Part shown: piece after piece, positions 53,412-64,000 of the stretch | Layout of the letters: the number at the start of each line of letters is the position of its first letter | Numbering within the stretch: position 1 is the stretch's first letter | Assembly: GCA_027924585.1 (NCBI GenBank) | Contig: BSBM01000440.1 | Location: forward strand, 15,655,501-15,719,500 | Reading direction: 5' to 3' | Source: Larix kaempferi | Taxonomy: Eukaryota; Streptophyta; Pinopsida; Pinales; Pinaceae | Length of the DNA: 64,000 nucleotides | Made by a program: the position numbers and the translations under genes | The notes under the pieces: model-generated | What the model saw: only the letters and a program-made list of their open reading frames with translations | What the model was told of the DNA's origin: nothing | The model's database searches: none

Positions 53412-55083
53412 AGCTTGATGGTTGGACCTTTTTGTGTCTAAAAAATATGTTAAGGAGTGTGAAGCAATAGGGATATCAGATTCAAGGCCAGATTTAGAGT
53501 TCTATGCACAATGTACTAGGGCCATTTATGCTTCGACCACAGTTACCACTGAAGTCTCTACAAGGCTACCTCGACACACCGGTATATGCATACTAAACTA
53601 AATTACACTTGAACTCAATCAGAGTGTGGATATCATTTAAAAACAAATAATCTACTCCTGTTCAAGAGATATTAAATTTTTGGGAGGATTTTTCTGATTT
53701 TTGAGGTCCAAAGAGAAAGAGCACTATGGTGGACAACTTAACTAGTTTATTTTTAGGCTCTTCCAAACAGGACAAGAGGGACACGAATCCTCAACATGAG
53801 AATTGTATGAAATTCATTAGTGTATTAGGAACCTCATATGACTGATATAACAAAAAATAGGAATTCATATTACTTTTAATCAAATATTCTTCAAAACTAG
53901 TCAAATAAAGGTGTTAAAGAGCTAGTCTTGAGAAAAGTCATCCCAAACAGCCTCTAAGGCTCTTGAATTATTCTTCTAACGAATAATATGACTCAGAAAT
54001 GTACAAAATATGAATAATCAAACATTAATTGAGTTTAATAAGAAATAAATAGGTGTACCATAGCTCATATTACATAGAAAGTAATCAATCTTGGATTTTT
54101 TACAAAGATTGGAGAAGAATGAGGAGAGGAAGTGTAATCCATGAATCTGAAATGTAAGAGGTCAAGGAGATTATATATTCTCATGGGAGGTGATCCGTAC
54201 TTCTAAAAATTCTTTCAAGCTCTCCATCTGATCTCTCTCTCAAAGTGAGACTCATCAAACCACCTCAAATCAACTCAATTTTGTCTGGATCTCTGCATAC
54301 ACTCTGAAGGATCAATATCAACATAAAGGGATGGATCATATATGTAAATAATTAATTAATGGCTGCAATGGATCATATGTAGAATAATGGAACAAGAACT
54401 ATGGGAAACATCTCCAGGGTGCATCTCCAAATCCTAGAGAATCTTAGAGCTTACTCATACACAAATGACAAACTATCCAAAAAGATGTGAATGTGGTGCT
54501 GCTTCTTTCTTTTATTGATTGGGTGGCTTGTTGAGAAAGTTAGTTTTCTAGTGTACCTACTTGGCCTCAACAAGTTAGTTTTCTAGTGGACCTACTTGGC
54601 CTCATCCAATGCGCCTTCCTTGATTGAGTTGGAACTTTCCTTCTTTTCACACTGACTAGATTTATTATTTTTGGAAACTGCGTCCTCATTGCTTTTCCTG
54701 TTGTTTCCTTTTTTCCACACTCACTAGATTTTATTATTATTTTTGAAACTTCTCCCTCCTTTTCTTTCTAGATGTTTCCTACTTTTCCTCACTTTCTCTT
54801 TGTGCACTTTCCTTCTTTATGCACTGCTTTTTCCAGTTTCCTTCCTTTTACTGACATCTTGCTTTGTGTTGCTTTCTTCCAGTTTCCTCTTTCGTTTGAA
54901 AAATCATAAGGATAGCCTTATATATTTATGCTCCCTCATGGGGCCCTTGGCATCTCTCCAAATCATTATCACATTTAATAATAATTAATTATTAAAATAT
55001 TAATTGCACCTCCTATTTAATTTATTCCAAAACACTACAGTCCAATTTATTCCTCGTTAATTTAATTTCCTAGGCCAATGTTA
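53412..55083 (-). repeat. G1 3' LTR piece, duplicate
   Basis: Duplicate of 50,389-52,060 produced by the tandem duplication, followed by the duplicated PPT. Confidence 0.9.
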
Positions 55084-55276
55084 TCCCCCTTTATTAATTA
55101 ATTCACTGATTTTCTCTAGGATCCATGGGGGTTTGGTGGGTTCTTGGACGCTTCCTGGTGCTGACGAAATGGGAACATGAAAGTCCTCTTCTACCAAGAT
55201 AGCTTGTCCTCAAGCAAGAATCCAACTCCAACCAACTATGAATCCAACTAATGACTTCACTCCTCAAAATATGTTG

Positions 55277-55774
55277 TTAGATGTCCAAAATTGGAATCTT
55301 CAATTCCAAGCTAAATACCAAAGGTCCACCATGTTTATGTTGCACCACTCTGATTATAGTCATTCCCCTAATGAATAACTCCTCTTCAACAAAATTTTCA
55401 AACCAGCTAAGACAACTGAGAAGAATGCTCGGGTCCCACTGTCTCCTTTGCATCCTCCAAAACATCAATGGTGTCTGAAACCACCCCCTCAATTCCTGGA
55501 TCCCATGGTCCTTGTTGCATACCATCCATCATCACTGTTGCTTGTGACAACCTATCACTCCACAATATGCCATGATCCATCCACCACCATGTTGTAAGTT
55601 CATCACTCCTAAGTCATCTGAAGGTCTTTGTTACGTGTTCCAACAATGGTTGGATCTCTTCTTGTACAAACTGATTTCTTACATGCTCTGTTGTTCCCAA
55701 CATGATTTGTATGAAAATTGATTTTCCCTTGCATGGTAGTTCCAAATATTCCTTGTATTTGCACATCCAATCCA
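55277..55774 (-). pseudogene. G1 internal frame near the 3' end, unknown (copy 2)
   Basis: Duplicate of the frame at 52,254-52,750, nearly identical, but one extra C near 55,483 breaks the frame before GWFQTPLMFW. The origin is the tandem duplication, so this is not an independent gene. Confidence 0.35.
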
Positions 55775-55818
55775 TGGGGGTATGTTTACTGAAAAATATC
55801 TAAGGGTTTCCATGCATA

Positions 55819-56523
55819 TCATTGTTGTTGCTCACATGGTAAAGCAATGTTATTATAACAAAACATTTTATCACAAAGGAAAAAAGAATTTTTACCTCGA
55901 TGAATATTCATCCTTGCGTTGTATATATCCACCAAACCAAAGGATGAACAAACACTCCAACAGAAGGATCCAAATGGAAAGCATGTAGCTTCCCCATGAG
56001 AAAGCTTTGCTCTGGTGCAAGAGCTCAACTCACTGACACTGATTCCACTCAAATTATTCAAGTGGAGCTTCTATGCATTGATATGCATGATGGAGACATC
56101 AGATAGATGCCTCTGCTTCTGCTTGAAAAAATGGAAAGGAAATGGTGCACTTGTTAGGACAAATGGATTGACCTTTAATTCATCAATGGAATATGTGGGA
56201 GCCTTCTTCTCCTCATGTGGCACCCATAGTAAAAATATACTTACCCAAACTTCATCCCTATGTGTGTTGGATGAAATATAGTAAACCAACTCTTGGAAAC
56301 AATTATCCATCAAATTTGTGGTTGGCTCAACCGAGGTGAGACCATGTGCCTCCTCCAAAACAATGAAACTTCCTCCTTGAGGAAACTCATTATCTCTCTG
56401 GTAATTAATAGGTTCTTCGCCTTCATCTTTCTTAACTTCAAACTCTCCAAGCACATGCAAATCATAATGTACTTCATGCTCCCAATTCACACAAGTACCA
56501 AGGGTCAAAACATTGTTGTTCAA
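55819..56523 (-). pseudogene. G1 internal module 2, unknown acidic protein
   Basis: Two abutting minus-strand frames. The first (56,523-56,071) contains FEVKKDEGEEPINYQ, TTNLMDNCFQELVYY, EVWVSIFLLWVPHEEKKAPT and FPFHFFKQKQRHLSDVS; the second (56,061-55,819) contains LSHGEATCFPFGSFCWSVCS. The same order of motifs appears about 730 bp away in module 1, so they are diverged tandem duplicates. No known domain was recognised. The left part lies in the 3-kb duplication and recurs at 52,795-53,037. Confidence 0.45.
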
Positions 56524-56599
56524 TTGAAAAGAGTGAAAGTCCCATGTCCAATCACATAAAGAGTAGGCATCATCAAAATTTCATGGATTCCCTTGTTGC

Positions 56600-58278
56600 T
56601 CACAAGAATTGTAAAATGTGCAAGAAGTATCCATAGATGCAAGCAGGAATATCACTCATGTGTTTTTTCTCCCAAATAGAAAAAGAAGAGACACTCCAAT
56701 CCAATGGTCCAACAGGAAATAAAAGTGCTTCCCTATGTGAATACCCCCAATGGCTCAACTCTCCGCCAATGGTAAAAATTTGCATGCAATCATAATGTGT
56801 CATGCTCAATGAAGTCAAGTTGGGACCATATGCACCTTTATGTGTGGAGGAATCAAAGGTAGGCATGGGATGCCTCTGCAACTACTAGGAGGGAAATGGT
56901 GCTATCCTTGAATCAACTGGGGCGAGTGTGGGAGCCTTCTGCTCCTCTTCAGGCACCATTAAGAAGAACCCTTTGACCCAAAATTCCTCCTCAAATGACA
57001 TGGAATCAGTAGAAGGAAATAATGTAGGATCATGGACCAACATATCATCACTGCAACCCTCATCCATCAAGTTAATGGATGTATCAATTCCATCAAAGGT
57101 TGGTCCATCAAACAAAATCTCTTCTGACTCCTCAATGGAGGAATGAACCACTCCAAGAAGAAGCTCAGTTTCTCTCTGGGGAAGAGTATGTTCTTGGAAC
57201 TCATCATTTGCATCCCCAAAATCCACAAGCACATGCATGTCATCATGCAGCTCATGAACTACCATCTCATGAGGTTCCTCCATAGAACTCTGTATGTCAT
57301 CAACCGAAAGAGAATGGTTGACTGGAATGTAGGAGGGAGTATGTGATCTCTGCAAATCCTAGTGAAGCTTCTCTATCTCCATCTTAGATTCCAAGAGGGA
57401 ACTTCGAGTACTCCTCAAATAATATTCGGTGGCCATCAACTTATCATTGAGCTTGCAAATCTCATCATCATCCTTCAAGGATGCTCCCTGCAACATATGA
57501 ACAAGCTCATACAAATAATATCTGTTAGAAAACATGTGTGAAAATTTACCTTGGATTGTAGACATTGCTCACTGGATCTTCTCCATGGCTTCAAGGAAAT
57601 ATGAATCTTCCAATGAAGAAACTCTCCAAAAATATTGGGACACTGAAACATGTGTGTCATGGAGAATGTGTAAGGCCTCCTTGATATTATTTTTTCTCAT
57701 CTTGAGTGGCCTTTCAAAGGGACAGGGTTGAGAGATAACCTCCTCATCATCCATTAGTGGATAAACCTCATGAAGCTCTTGTGGTGATAGTGAGATCAAT
57801 CCTTGGACCTATTCCTTGACTGCAAGGAATTCATCTTCTTCAGCCTCAGTGGAATTTGTAGTTGTAGCAACCTCATCAAGTGGTATCTCTATGTCACCCA
57901 CATAGAAAGATGGACTTCCATCAATAGATGTCTCCCCAAAACTTAGGCACTCATTAGTAGGTACCTCATCATAGCATCCATCAGTAGATGCTTCTTCAGA
58001 ACTTGAGAAACCATTAGTAGATGACTCTTCTTGGGACCCATCAATAGTTACTCTACGATCCATAATTTGATGATCCTTACCAGAATTGGTGGTGGATTCT
58101 TCATGATTCCAACCCTCATCAGTAAGGATTGTATCTTCATCTTCTTCATATATACATGGTTCTTCACTTGAGAGACTATTGTGCCTCTCATGTTCATCAG
58201 ATGGATGATTTGTTCTTCGTTCTTATTCTCTCATTGGTTTGTTTCCTTTCAATGATTCCTCATCTACATCCTTGAGCT
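56600..58278 (-). pseudogene. G1 internal long frame (module 1), ~560 codons, unknown
   Basis: A single minus-strand frame from about 58,278 to 56,600 broken only by stops (near 58,222, 57,809, 57,569, 57,359, and a pair near 56,885) and by no frameshift. Order: acidic Ser/Glu-rich head (RHNSLSSEEPCIYEEDEDT, SSSEEASTDGC), a helical part (LKMRKNNIKEALHILHDTH, KDDDEICKLNDKLMATEYYL, SLLESKMEIEKLH), a second acidic part (SMEEPHEMVVHELHDDMHVL), then FWVKGFFLMVPEEEQKAPT and LSHWGYSHREALLFPVGPL. It sits where gag would be, just after the PBS, but shows no CCHC or protease. Possibly a diverged gag or a captured host sequence. Confidence 0.5.
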
Positions 58279-58626
58279 CAAATCAAACCTACAGTAAAAA
58301 TAATTTTTGAAAGGGATGTCTTTACAAATATTTTCTCCCAAGTCTAGATACTCCTGATAGTGGTGGGGCAAGTTTTCACATGCATATATCATTTTTGATA
58401 AATACTTATAGGATTAGCCATTGGTGGTTCAACCCATTGTTCTGCACTGTTCATCTGGTCACAAATGTAACCATTCTATTCTCTTGGTAGGCCTCCATCA
58501 ATGTAAATTATTTCTTCTTCCTCATATAACTCAAAGCCTTCATTTTCCATAACTGCAACTTGAAAAATAGATCTGATATTTTTGTTCCACTGAGTGTTAA
58601 TGTCCACAGGTTGAACCAAGGATAGT
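58279..58626 (-). other. G1 leader between PBS and long frame
   Basis: Short region after the PBS. A minus-strand acidic frame (GFELYEEEEIIYIDGG) ends here at about 58,476. An acceptor-like TTTACTGTAG lies just before the long frame. Confidence 0.4.
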
Positions 58627-58638
58627 GCTCTGATACCA
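58627..58638 (-). promoter_or_regulatory. G1 primer binding site (tRNA-iMet)
   Basis: Minus strand TGGTATCAGAGC, exact match to the initiator tRNA-Met complement, one base from the LTR end at 58,640. It fixes the element's orientation. Confidence 0.93.
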
Positions 58639-58639
58639 T

Positions 58640-60398
58640 TGTAATATCCATGAATCATATTTCAAAAGATATTATCTCACATTTAAAATTCAGAACACAA
58701 ATTAACATAGCTGAAACTAGTCCTCAAAACTAATCATGAAGAATTTAGTCTTGGACATAACTAAACCCCATAAGAGCTTGATGGTCGGACATTTTTGGGC
58801 CTGAAAAATATGTTAAGGAGTGTGCAGCAGCAGGGATATCATATTCAAGGCCAGATTTAGAGTTCTATGCCCAATGTAATGGGGTGATTTATGCTTCGAC
58901 CACAACTACCACTGAAGTCTCCACAGGGCTACCTAGGCACACCAATATATGCATACTAAAATCAATAAATTACACTTGAACTCAAATAGAGTTTGTATAT
59001 CATACATTAAACACCTAATCTACTTCTGTTAAAGAGATACTGAATTTTTGGGAGGATTTGACTGAGTTTGGAGGTCCAAAGAGAAAGAGCGCTATGGTGG
59101 ACAACATAACTAGTTTGTTTTTAGGATCTTCCAAATAGGCCAAGAGGGATACGAATCCTAAGTATGATACTTTTATGAGATTAATTAGTTTCTTAGGAAC
59201 CTCATATGACTGATATAGCAGAAAATAGGAATTCATATTACTTTTAATCAAATATTCTAGAAAACTAGTCAAATAAAAGGTGCTAAAGAGCTAGTCTTGA
59301 GAAAAGTCATCCCAAACATCCTCTAAGGCTCTCGAATTCTGATTATGATGACTAATATGATACATACATGTATAAAATATGTATCATAAAACATTAACTG
59401 ATTTTTTTAAGAAATAAATAGGTGTACCATAGCTTAGATTACATAGAAAGTGATCAATCTTGGATTTTTTACAAAGATTGGAGAAGAATAAGAAGAGGAA
59501 GTGTAATCACTGAATATCAAATGTAATAGTTAAATTAGATGTTGTGTGCTCATGGGATTTTATTTTTACTTTTTAAACTTCTTTCAAGCTCTCCAACTAA
59601 TCTCTCTCTCAAAGTGAGACTCATCAAACCAACTCAAATCACCTCAATTCTATCTAGATCTCTGCATACACTCTAAAGGATCAATATATACATGAAAGGG
59701 CTGGATCATATCTAAAAATAAGTAATTAATGGCTGCACTAGATCATATGCAGAAGAATGGAACATGAACTATGGGGCACATCTCCCACAGGTGGCTAAGG
59801 GTGCATCTCCAAATTCTAGAGAAGCTCAAAGCTTACACATACATAAATGATAAACTGTCCAAAAAGATGTGAAGTTAGTGTGCCTTCCTTTTATATATTG
59901 GGTGGCTTGTTGAGCAATTTAGGTTTCTATTGGACCTACTTGGCCTCATCCAATGTGCCTTCCTTGATTGATTTGGAACTTTCCTTCTTTTCATACTTAC
60001 TAGCTTCTTCTTTTTGGAAATTGCGCCCTCCTTGCTTTTCCTGTTGTTTCTTGATTTTCACACTGACTAGATTTTATTATTATTTTTGAAACTGTGCCCT
60101 CCTTTTCTTTCTATATGTTTCCTTCTTTTCCTCACTTGCCTACTTTGTGCACTTTCCTGCTTTATGCACTTCTTTTTCCACTTTTCTTCTTTTTACTAAC
60201 ACCTTGCTTTGTGCTGCTTTCTTCCAGTTTCCTCTTTGGTGTGAAAACTCATAAGGCTAGCCTTATATCTTTATGAGACCTCATGGGGCCCTTGGAATCT
60301 TTCCAAATCATTATCACGTTTAATAATAATTAATTATCAAAATATTAATTGCACCTCCAATTTAATTTATTCCAAAACACTATAGTCCAATTTATTCC
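58640..60398 (-). repeat. G1 5' LTR with empty N site, cut by copia 2
   Basis: TGTAATATCCATGAATC... It aligns to 40,686-40,820 joined to 50,389-~52,030, and shows AGCTT only once (58,775-58,779): the site before N inserted. Its end is missing because copia element 2 begins at 60,399; the equivalent sequence in the other LTR continues CGTTAATTTAATTTCC. Confidence 0.9.
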
Positions 60399-60847
60399 TG
60401 TTAATGTTTTAACTTATAGCAGCATAATATATATAAGCAATGAAAAGGATCACTGAAAGAACAACTATGAACAAAAACAATAGAGATAATAGACACAAAA
60501 CTTTACCCTGGGAAAACCCAAACTTGGGAAAAACCCAACAACCCTTTCTTACTCTGATATTTTAGTACAAAGAAGATAAAAAGTACAAACTCAGTTAATG
60601 CTCAAGAAATCTACTCCAAATGTCTTCTAGCACCTAGAAAATGCGAACTCCTCTACTTGAGATAAATTTCTTGGTGAGAATGATGAAATGAGGGAGGAAA
60701 CACTTCTATTTATACATTACTTTTCATAAAATCCCCTAACTGGCTCGACTTGTCCTTTTACAATATAAAATTACATATAATTGCTTGTTTTACATTTCAG
60801 GTCAGCTTGGGCTAGCAAATATGCCTCACATAGCTATAACATCAACA
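60399..60847 (-). repeat. Copia 2 3' LTR (449 bp)
   Basis: TGTTAATGTTTTAAC...ACATCAACA. It contains CCTGGGAAAACCCAAACTTG, a word typical of plant copia LTRs, and is bounded by the PPT on its right. Confidence 0.85.
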
Positions 60848-60864
60848 CTCCCTCTTATCTATAG
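60848..60864 (-). promoter_or_regulatory. Copia 2 polypurine tract
   Basis: Minus strand TATAGATAAGAGGGAG directly before TGTTGATG of the LTR. Confidence 0.8.
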
Positions 60865-61532
60865 AGGTATCATCATGATGGAACTCGTCAAGCATCATCT
60901 GGTCATCACAACTAGGCTTGTACATCTGGGTATCATCTGAATGTTACGACTGGAATTCATACGTCTTGGCATCATCTAGACTCATACATATTCTCATCAT
61001 CATGGCTGGACTAGCATCACCTGGACTTGTACATCTGAACGTCATGACTGGAATTCATACTTCTTGGCATCATCTGGACTTGTACATCTTCTAATCGTCA
61101 CGGCTGGACTAACATCATCTAGACTTGTACATCTCTTCATCATAATAAAGGGTCAACATCATCTATTCGGGATGATATCCCAACATGGATTCAAAATATA
61201 ATCTATACAAGAGTCTTCTCCAATCTGGAGAAAGTTCCATACAGGAACACTAGTCCTAACTGGACTGAGCTCATGGTCAACTGGACTGAACTCCTTATCG
61301 GTATACAAGGATTGCTTGTTCAATACTGGACTGAACTCATTATTGGTCTACGAGGAATGCCTGTCCAAACTAGACTGATTTCATTTCTGTCCTGAATAGA
61401 GTTCATTTCTGTCCTACCAGAGCTACACTCACTATGGTCTACAAGGACCACCTGTCCCAATATGGACTAAACTCATTATCGATCTACGAGGACTGCCTAT
61501 CCAAACTGGACTGAGTTCATTTTTGTCCGGGA
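60865..61532 (-). repeat. Two minisatellites in the copia 2 3' UTR
   Basis: About 60,890-61,150: units built on CATCATCTGGACTTGTACATC followed by either GTCATGACTGGAATTCATAC or GTCACGGCTGGACTA, so a ~100-bp compound period. About 61,255-61,530: units of ~60-65 bp built on TGGACTGAACTCATTAT and CTACGAGGA(C/A)TGCCTGTCCAAAC. Both lie between the pol stop and the PPT. Confidence 0.8.
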
Positions 61533-63075
61533 CTATGTGCAGTCCCTCTCATTGAGGAAACCATTCTCCAGTACTCCAAGTCTTTCACAGAAGTACACAA
61601 AATTCACTTTGGAAAGAGGCTTGGTGAGAATGTATGCAATCTATTCATCTGTCGGGATGTACTAGAGATGAACTGCTCCTCTCTGTACCATATCTCTGAT
61701 ATAGTGGTACATGATATCCACATGATTTGATCTATCATGAGGTACATGATTCACTAAAAGCTTCATACAACTTTGATTGTCACAATGAATCACGGTAGGC
61801 TCAAGTATCTATCCGGACAATCCTGCAAAGAGATTCCAAATCCATACTGCTTCTCGTGTCGCCACACTTGCTACAATATATTATGCTTCTGTAATGCTCA
61901 ATGCTACTGAGGACTGCTTCCTACTGCACCAGGAAATCACTGCAGACCCCAAACTGAAGCAACACCTTGAGGTGCTCTTTCTATCCACGACACTTCCTAC
62001 CCAGTCTGAATCTGTATATCCATGTAATCTCATGTCACTCTTGGAATCATATCTCAGTCCATATTTCACATTTCCATGCAAATATCTTAGCACATGTTTC
62101 GCAGCAACGCAATGTACTTGTCTTGGTTCACACATAAACTGACTGAGAGCACTCACTGCAAATCAGATATCTGGTCTAGTATTAACTAGATACATCAGTG
62201 AACCGATCATCTATCTGTACATGGTAGGATCTATCAACTCTGACTTAGAAGCCGAGCCACTCAACTTTTTAAGTTTTATCTCCATAGGTGTATTCATGGA
62301 CTTGTAGCCCATCATGTCAAATCTCTTCAAGATATCAATGGTAAATTTTCCTTGGCTTAGGAAAATCTCATCTTGTCTCTACCACACCTCCAAACCTAAG
62401 AAGTAATGCATCGGACCAAGATCCTACATCTCGAACTAAGAGGCTAGCATCTTCTTGCACCATTTGGTAAGTTTCTCATCTCCTGTGATATCATCAACAT
62501 ATAGTACTAGTATCAATGGTCTACCATCCTCAACCTTGTAGTAAAGGTTGGAGTATGCCTCACTCTTGGTGAACCCTAGACTCACCAAGTATCCATAAAT
62601 CCTGGTATACCATGCTCATGGTACTTGATTAAGGACATAGAGGGCCTTCTTCAGTCTGCATACATGGGATTCCTTCCCATGAATTTTGAATCCCTCTGGT
62701 TGTCCGATGTATACTTCCTACTCAATTACTCCATTGAGGAAAGCTATTTTTACATCCATTTGATGTAGTTTCCATCCCATAGCTGAAGCTAGAGCTATGA
62801 TTGATCTGATGGTCGTGTACTGTGCAATTGGAGAAAATCTCTCGTCATAATAAACTCCCTCTTTCTGGGAGAATCCTCTAGCCACAAATCTCGCTTTGTG
62901 CTTCTCAATGCTACCATTTGCTGCAAGCTTTTTTGCATCTTCTAAAGTCTATTGAACCCAAATAGGCCTCTTCTCTCCAATAGAAAAATATCTAGGAACA
63001 TATGTGGGATCTACTTGATTAACTAGATCCATCAGATCTACAGAACGTACTGGATCTGTCGGCTCCCTCTGTCAT
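61533..63075 (-). pseudogene. Copia 2 RT-RNase H remnant
   Basis: Minus-strand order: SIEKHKARFVARGFSQKEG (~62,900), LHQMDVKIAFLNG, CRLKKALYVLNQ, LVLYVDDIT (~62,490), GSLMYLVNTRPDICFAVSAL (~62,180), RYLHGNVKYGLRYDS, GYTDSDWVGSVVDRKSTSR, ISWCSRKQ, HCDNQSCMKLL and a C-terminus ERLGVLENGFLNERDCT ending in TAG at 61,533-61,535. Several stops and substitutions interrupt it. It is a different copia lineage from element 1. Confidence 0.88.
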
Positions 63076-63889
63076 GAAATCCATCCGCCATCTGATCTTG
63101 AGAGTCAATTTTGGGCATCTTGTTCCCTCTCAAATACTGAGTATTAACGAGATCTTAATCTAGCTGAGTATACATCCATTGCTTTCTCTTCATAACAAGT
63201 CCCAACATTCTTCTCTTGTAGGCCATAGTCATATGGTCTTTTCCCTACAATTCAGATTTCGTCAAATAGTCAACAACATTGCATAATCACGAGAAATTAA
63301 ATCATATTTCAATGACAATAATTCACACAGTCATGTAAGCATCTTAGCCAATGCTTCAACACAACATCCATCCATATCCCTAACATACTTGGTCACTATC
63401 TAGATGCCTTCCATCTCTACCAAAACATACTGTCAGGAGCATGCATTGTTCTACTATATCAACAAAGAGGTTTCATCCTAGATTAGTTCCATCCAGGGTT
63501 CATGGAATGTTTTACAACACTACAGGATGCTTACACATGCATAATATGAGCCTATTTCTAGTCAATCTCAATCATATAAACATGCTATATCATAACATGC
63601 ATAACACACTTCCTGATTCTAAGAATGCATACAACTGTTATGAACATTTAAATTGATCTACAAGAGAAATAATGACAAATGATAATCAAAATACTTGTCT
63701 CTTATTTTTTTTTGTTGGATCCCTCTTGATATATTCCTCCTTGCAGGGATCACTAGATTCCTTAGATATTTATCTTCTTACTTGGAAGCTAACTACAACT
63801 TGGATCTTCATACAACACTAATGACAATCTCGTTATCTAGAGATAATACAATCATTAGTGTACTAGAAGAAGAACTCGTTCCGATGGTC
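63076..63889 (-). other. Unrecognised copia 2 segment where protease/integrase is expected
   Basis: No DSG active site, GAG_pre-integrase HxxH/CxxC or DDE core could be read in any frame. Probably a deletion scar plus decayed sequence. Confidence 0.4.
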
Positions 63890-64000
63890 ATCATCTTCAG
63901 CATTCCTTGACCTCTTTGGTGGAGCTTCTCCATCTACATCAGTTGCGAAAGCATGTTCTTTCCTCTTCTCTGATGTACACTGATTCTTGTAGTGGCCAAA
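63890..64000 (-). pseudogene. Copia 2 gag C-terminus, cut by the window edge
   Basis: The minus strand reads FGHYKNQCTSEKRKEHAF then VDGEAPPKRSRNAEDDD: the second half of a CCHC knuckle (G-H-x4-C) and the basic/acidic linker after it. The first two cysteines would lie beyond 64,000. Confidence 0.65.

Larger units (their letters stand above)
53170..56193. repeat. Tandem duplication, second copy (~3,024 bp)
   Basis: Second unit, continuous with the single-copy G1 interior at 56,194. TGTGG is present at the left start (50,147), the junction (53,170) and the right end (56,194), i.e. 5 bp of microhomology at the breakpoints. Confidence 0.97.
40686..60398 (-). mobile_element. LTR element 'G1', non-autonomous, host of two nested insertions
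   Basis: Minus-strand element: 5' LTR at right (58,640-60,398, cut by a copia insertion), PBS, a ~3.5-kb original internal region, PPT, and 3' LTR at left (40,686-40,820 plus 50,389-~52,054, split by element N). A later ~3-kb tandem duplication repeats part of the 3' LTR and internal region. No gag knuckle, protease, RT or integrase was found inside, so it resembles large non-autonomous derivatives (LARD-like). Over the first ~135 bp the two LTRs differ at about 8 positions by eye. Confidence 0.8.
60399..64000 (-). mobile_element. Ty1/copia element 2 (partial, runs off the window)
   Basis: Minus-strand copia element inserted in the G1 5' LTR: 3' LTR, PPT, a long repeat-bearing 3' UTR, RNase H, RT and, at the window edge, a gag knuckle. 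Only ~0.9 kb separates RT from the gag knuckle, too little for protease and integrase, so the middle is deleted or unrecognisable. The expected target duplication would be ATTCC (60,394-60,398); its partner lies outside. Confidence 0.88.

Overview
The window looks like repeat-dense nuclear DNA of a seed plant with a large genome. I lean towards a gymnosperm, but that is inference and nothing here proves the species. The plant origin is well supported: an L1-clade LINE with the plant-type layout (DUF4283-like ORF1 with a CCHC_4 knuckle, then endonuclease-RT-zf-RVT-RNase H ORF2), several Ty1/copia and other LTR elements primed by initiator tRNA-Met, and decayed pieces of plant genes (alpha-expansin, histone H2A, a receptor-like kinase, NDC80). 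I found no intact host gene, no RNA gene and no CRISPR array.

Layout. 1-2.8 kb: a CT-rich array with degenerate telomere-like CCCTAA spacers, which changes strand bias at about 1.88 kb to a GGGTTA-type stretch, followed by a run of alternating purine/pyrimidine. 4.26-4.54 kb: four ~65-bp AT-rich repeats. 4.7-16.5 kb: two related LINEs head to tail; copy 1 is badly decayed, copy 2 is 5'-truncated but nearly open. Both copies join ORF1 to ORF2 with the same overlapping TAATG. 17.6-25.8 kb: a cluster of host-gene fragments (expansin C-terminus, histone H2A second exon, kinase pieces on the other strand). The H2A exon is cut in two by a 6.6-kb copia element whose 5-bp target duplication can be recognised because the H2A reading frame resumes across it. 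29.9-30.4 kb: an NDC80/HEC1 exon remnant that still ends in a splice donor. 33.0-34.8 kb: RNase H and coiled-coil remnants, ending in a LINE-like A tail. 34.8-40.7 kb: mostly unrecognised sequence with two related foldbacks and one candidate pseudo-exon.

40.7-64 kb is a nest of LTR elements. A minus-strand element ('G1') has LTRs at about 40.69-52.05 kb (interrupted) and 58.64-60.40 kb. Its first LTR was entered by a 9.6-kb plus-strand element ('N', 40821-50388) with a perfect AGCTT duplication; the other G1 LTR preserves the empty site. Its second LTR was entered by a minus-strand copia element that runs off the window end. A nearly identical tandem duplication of about 3,023 bp (50147-53169 / 53170-56193) was laid on top, so it is the youngest visible event.

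The coding remnants do not form a pathway. Their interest lies in what they record: gene-fragment shuffling, nested insertion, a possible translation-coupling signal conserved between two LINEs, and a non-autonomous LTR element carrying a long reading frame that I cannot assign to gag or pol.
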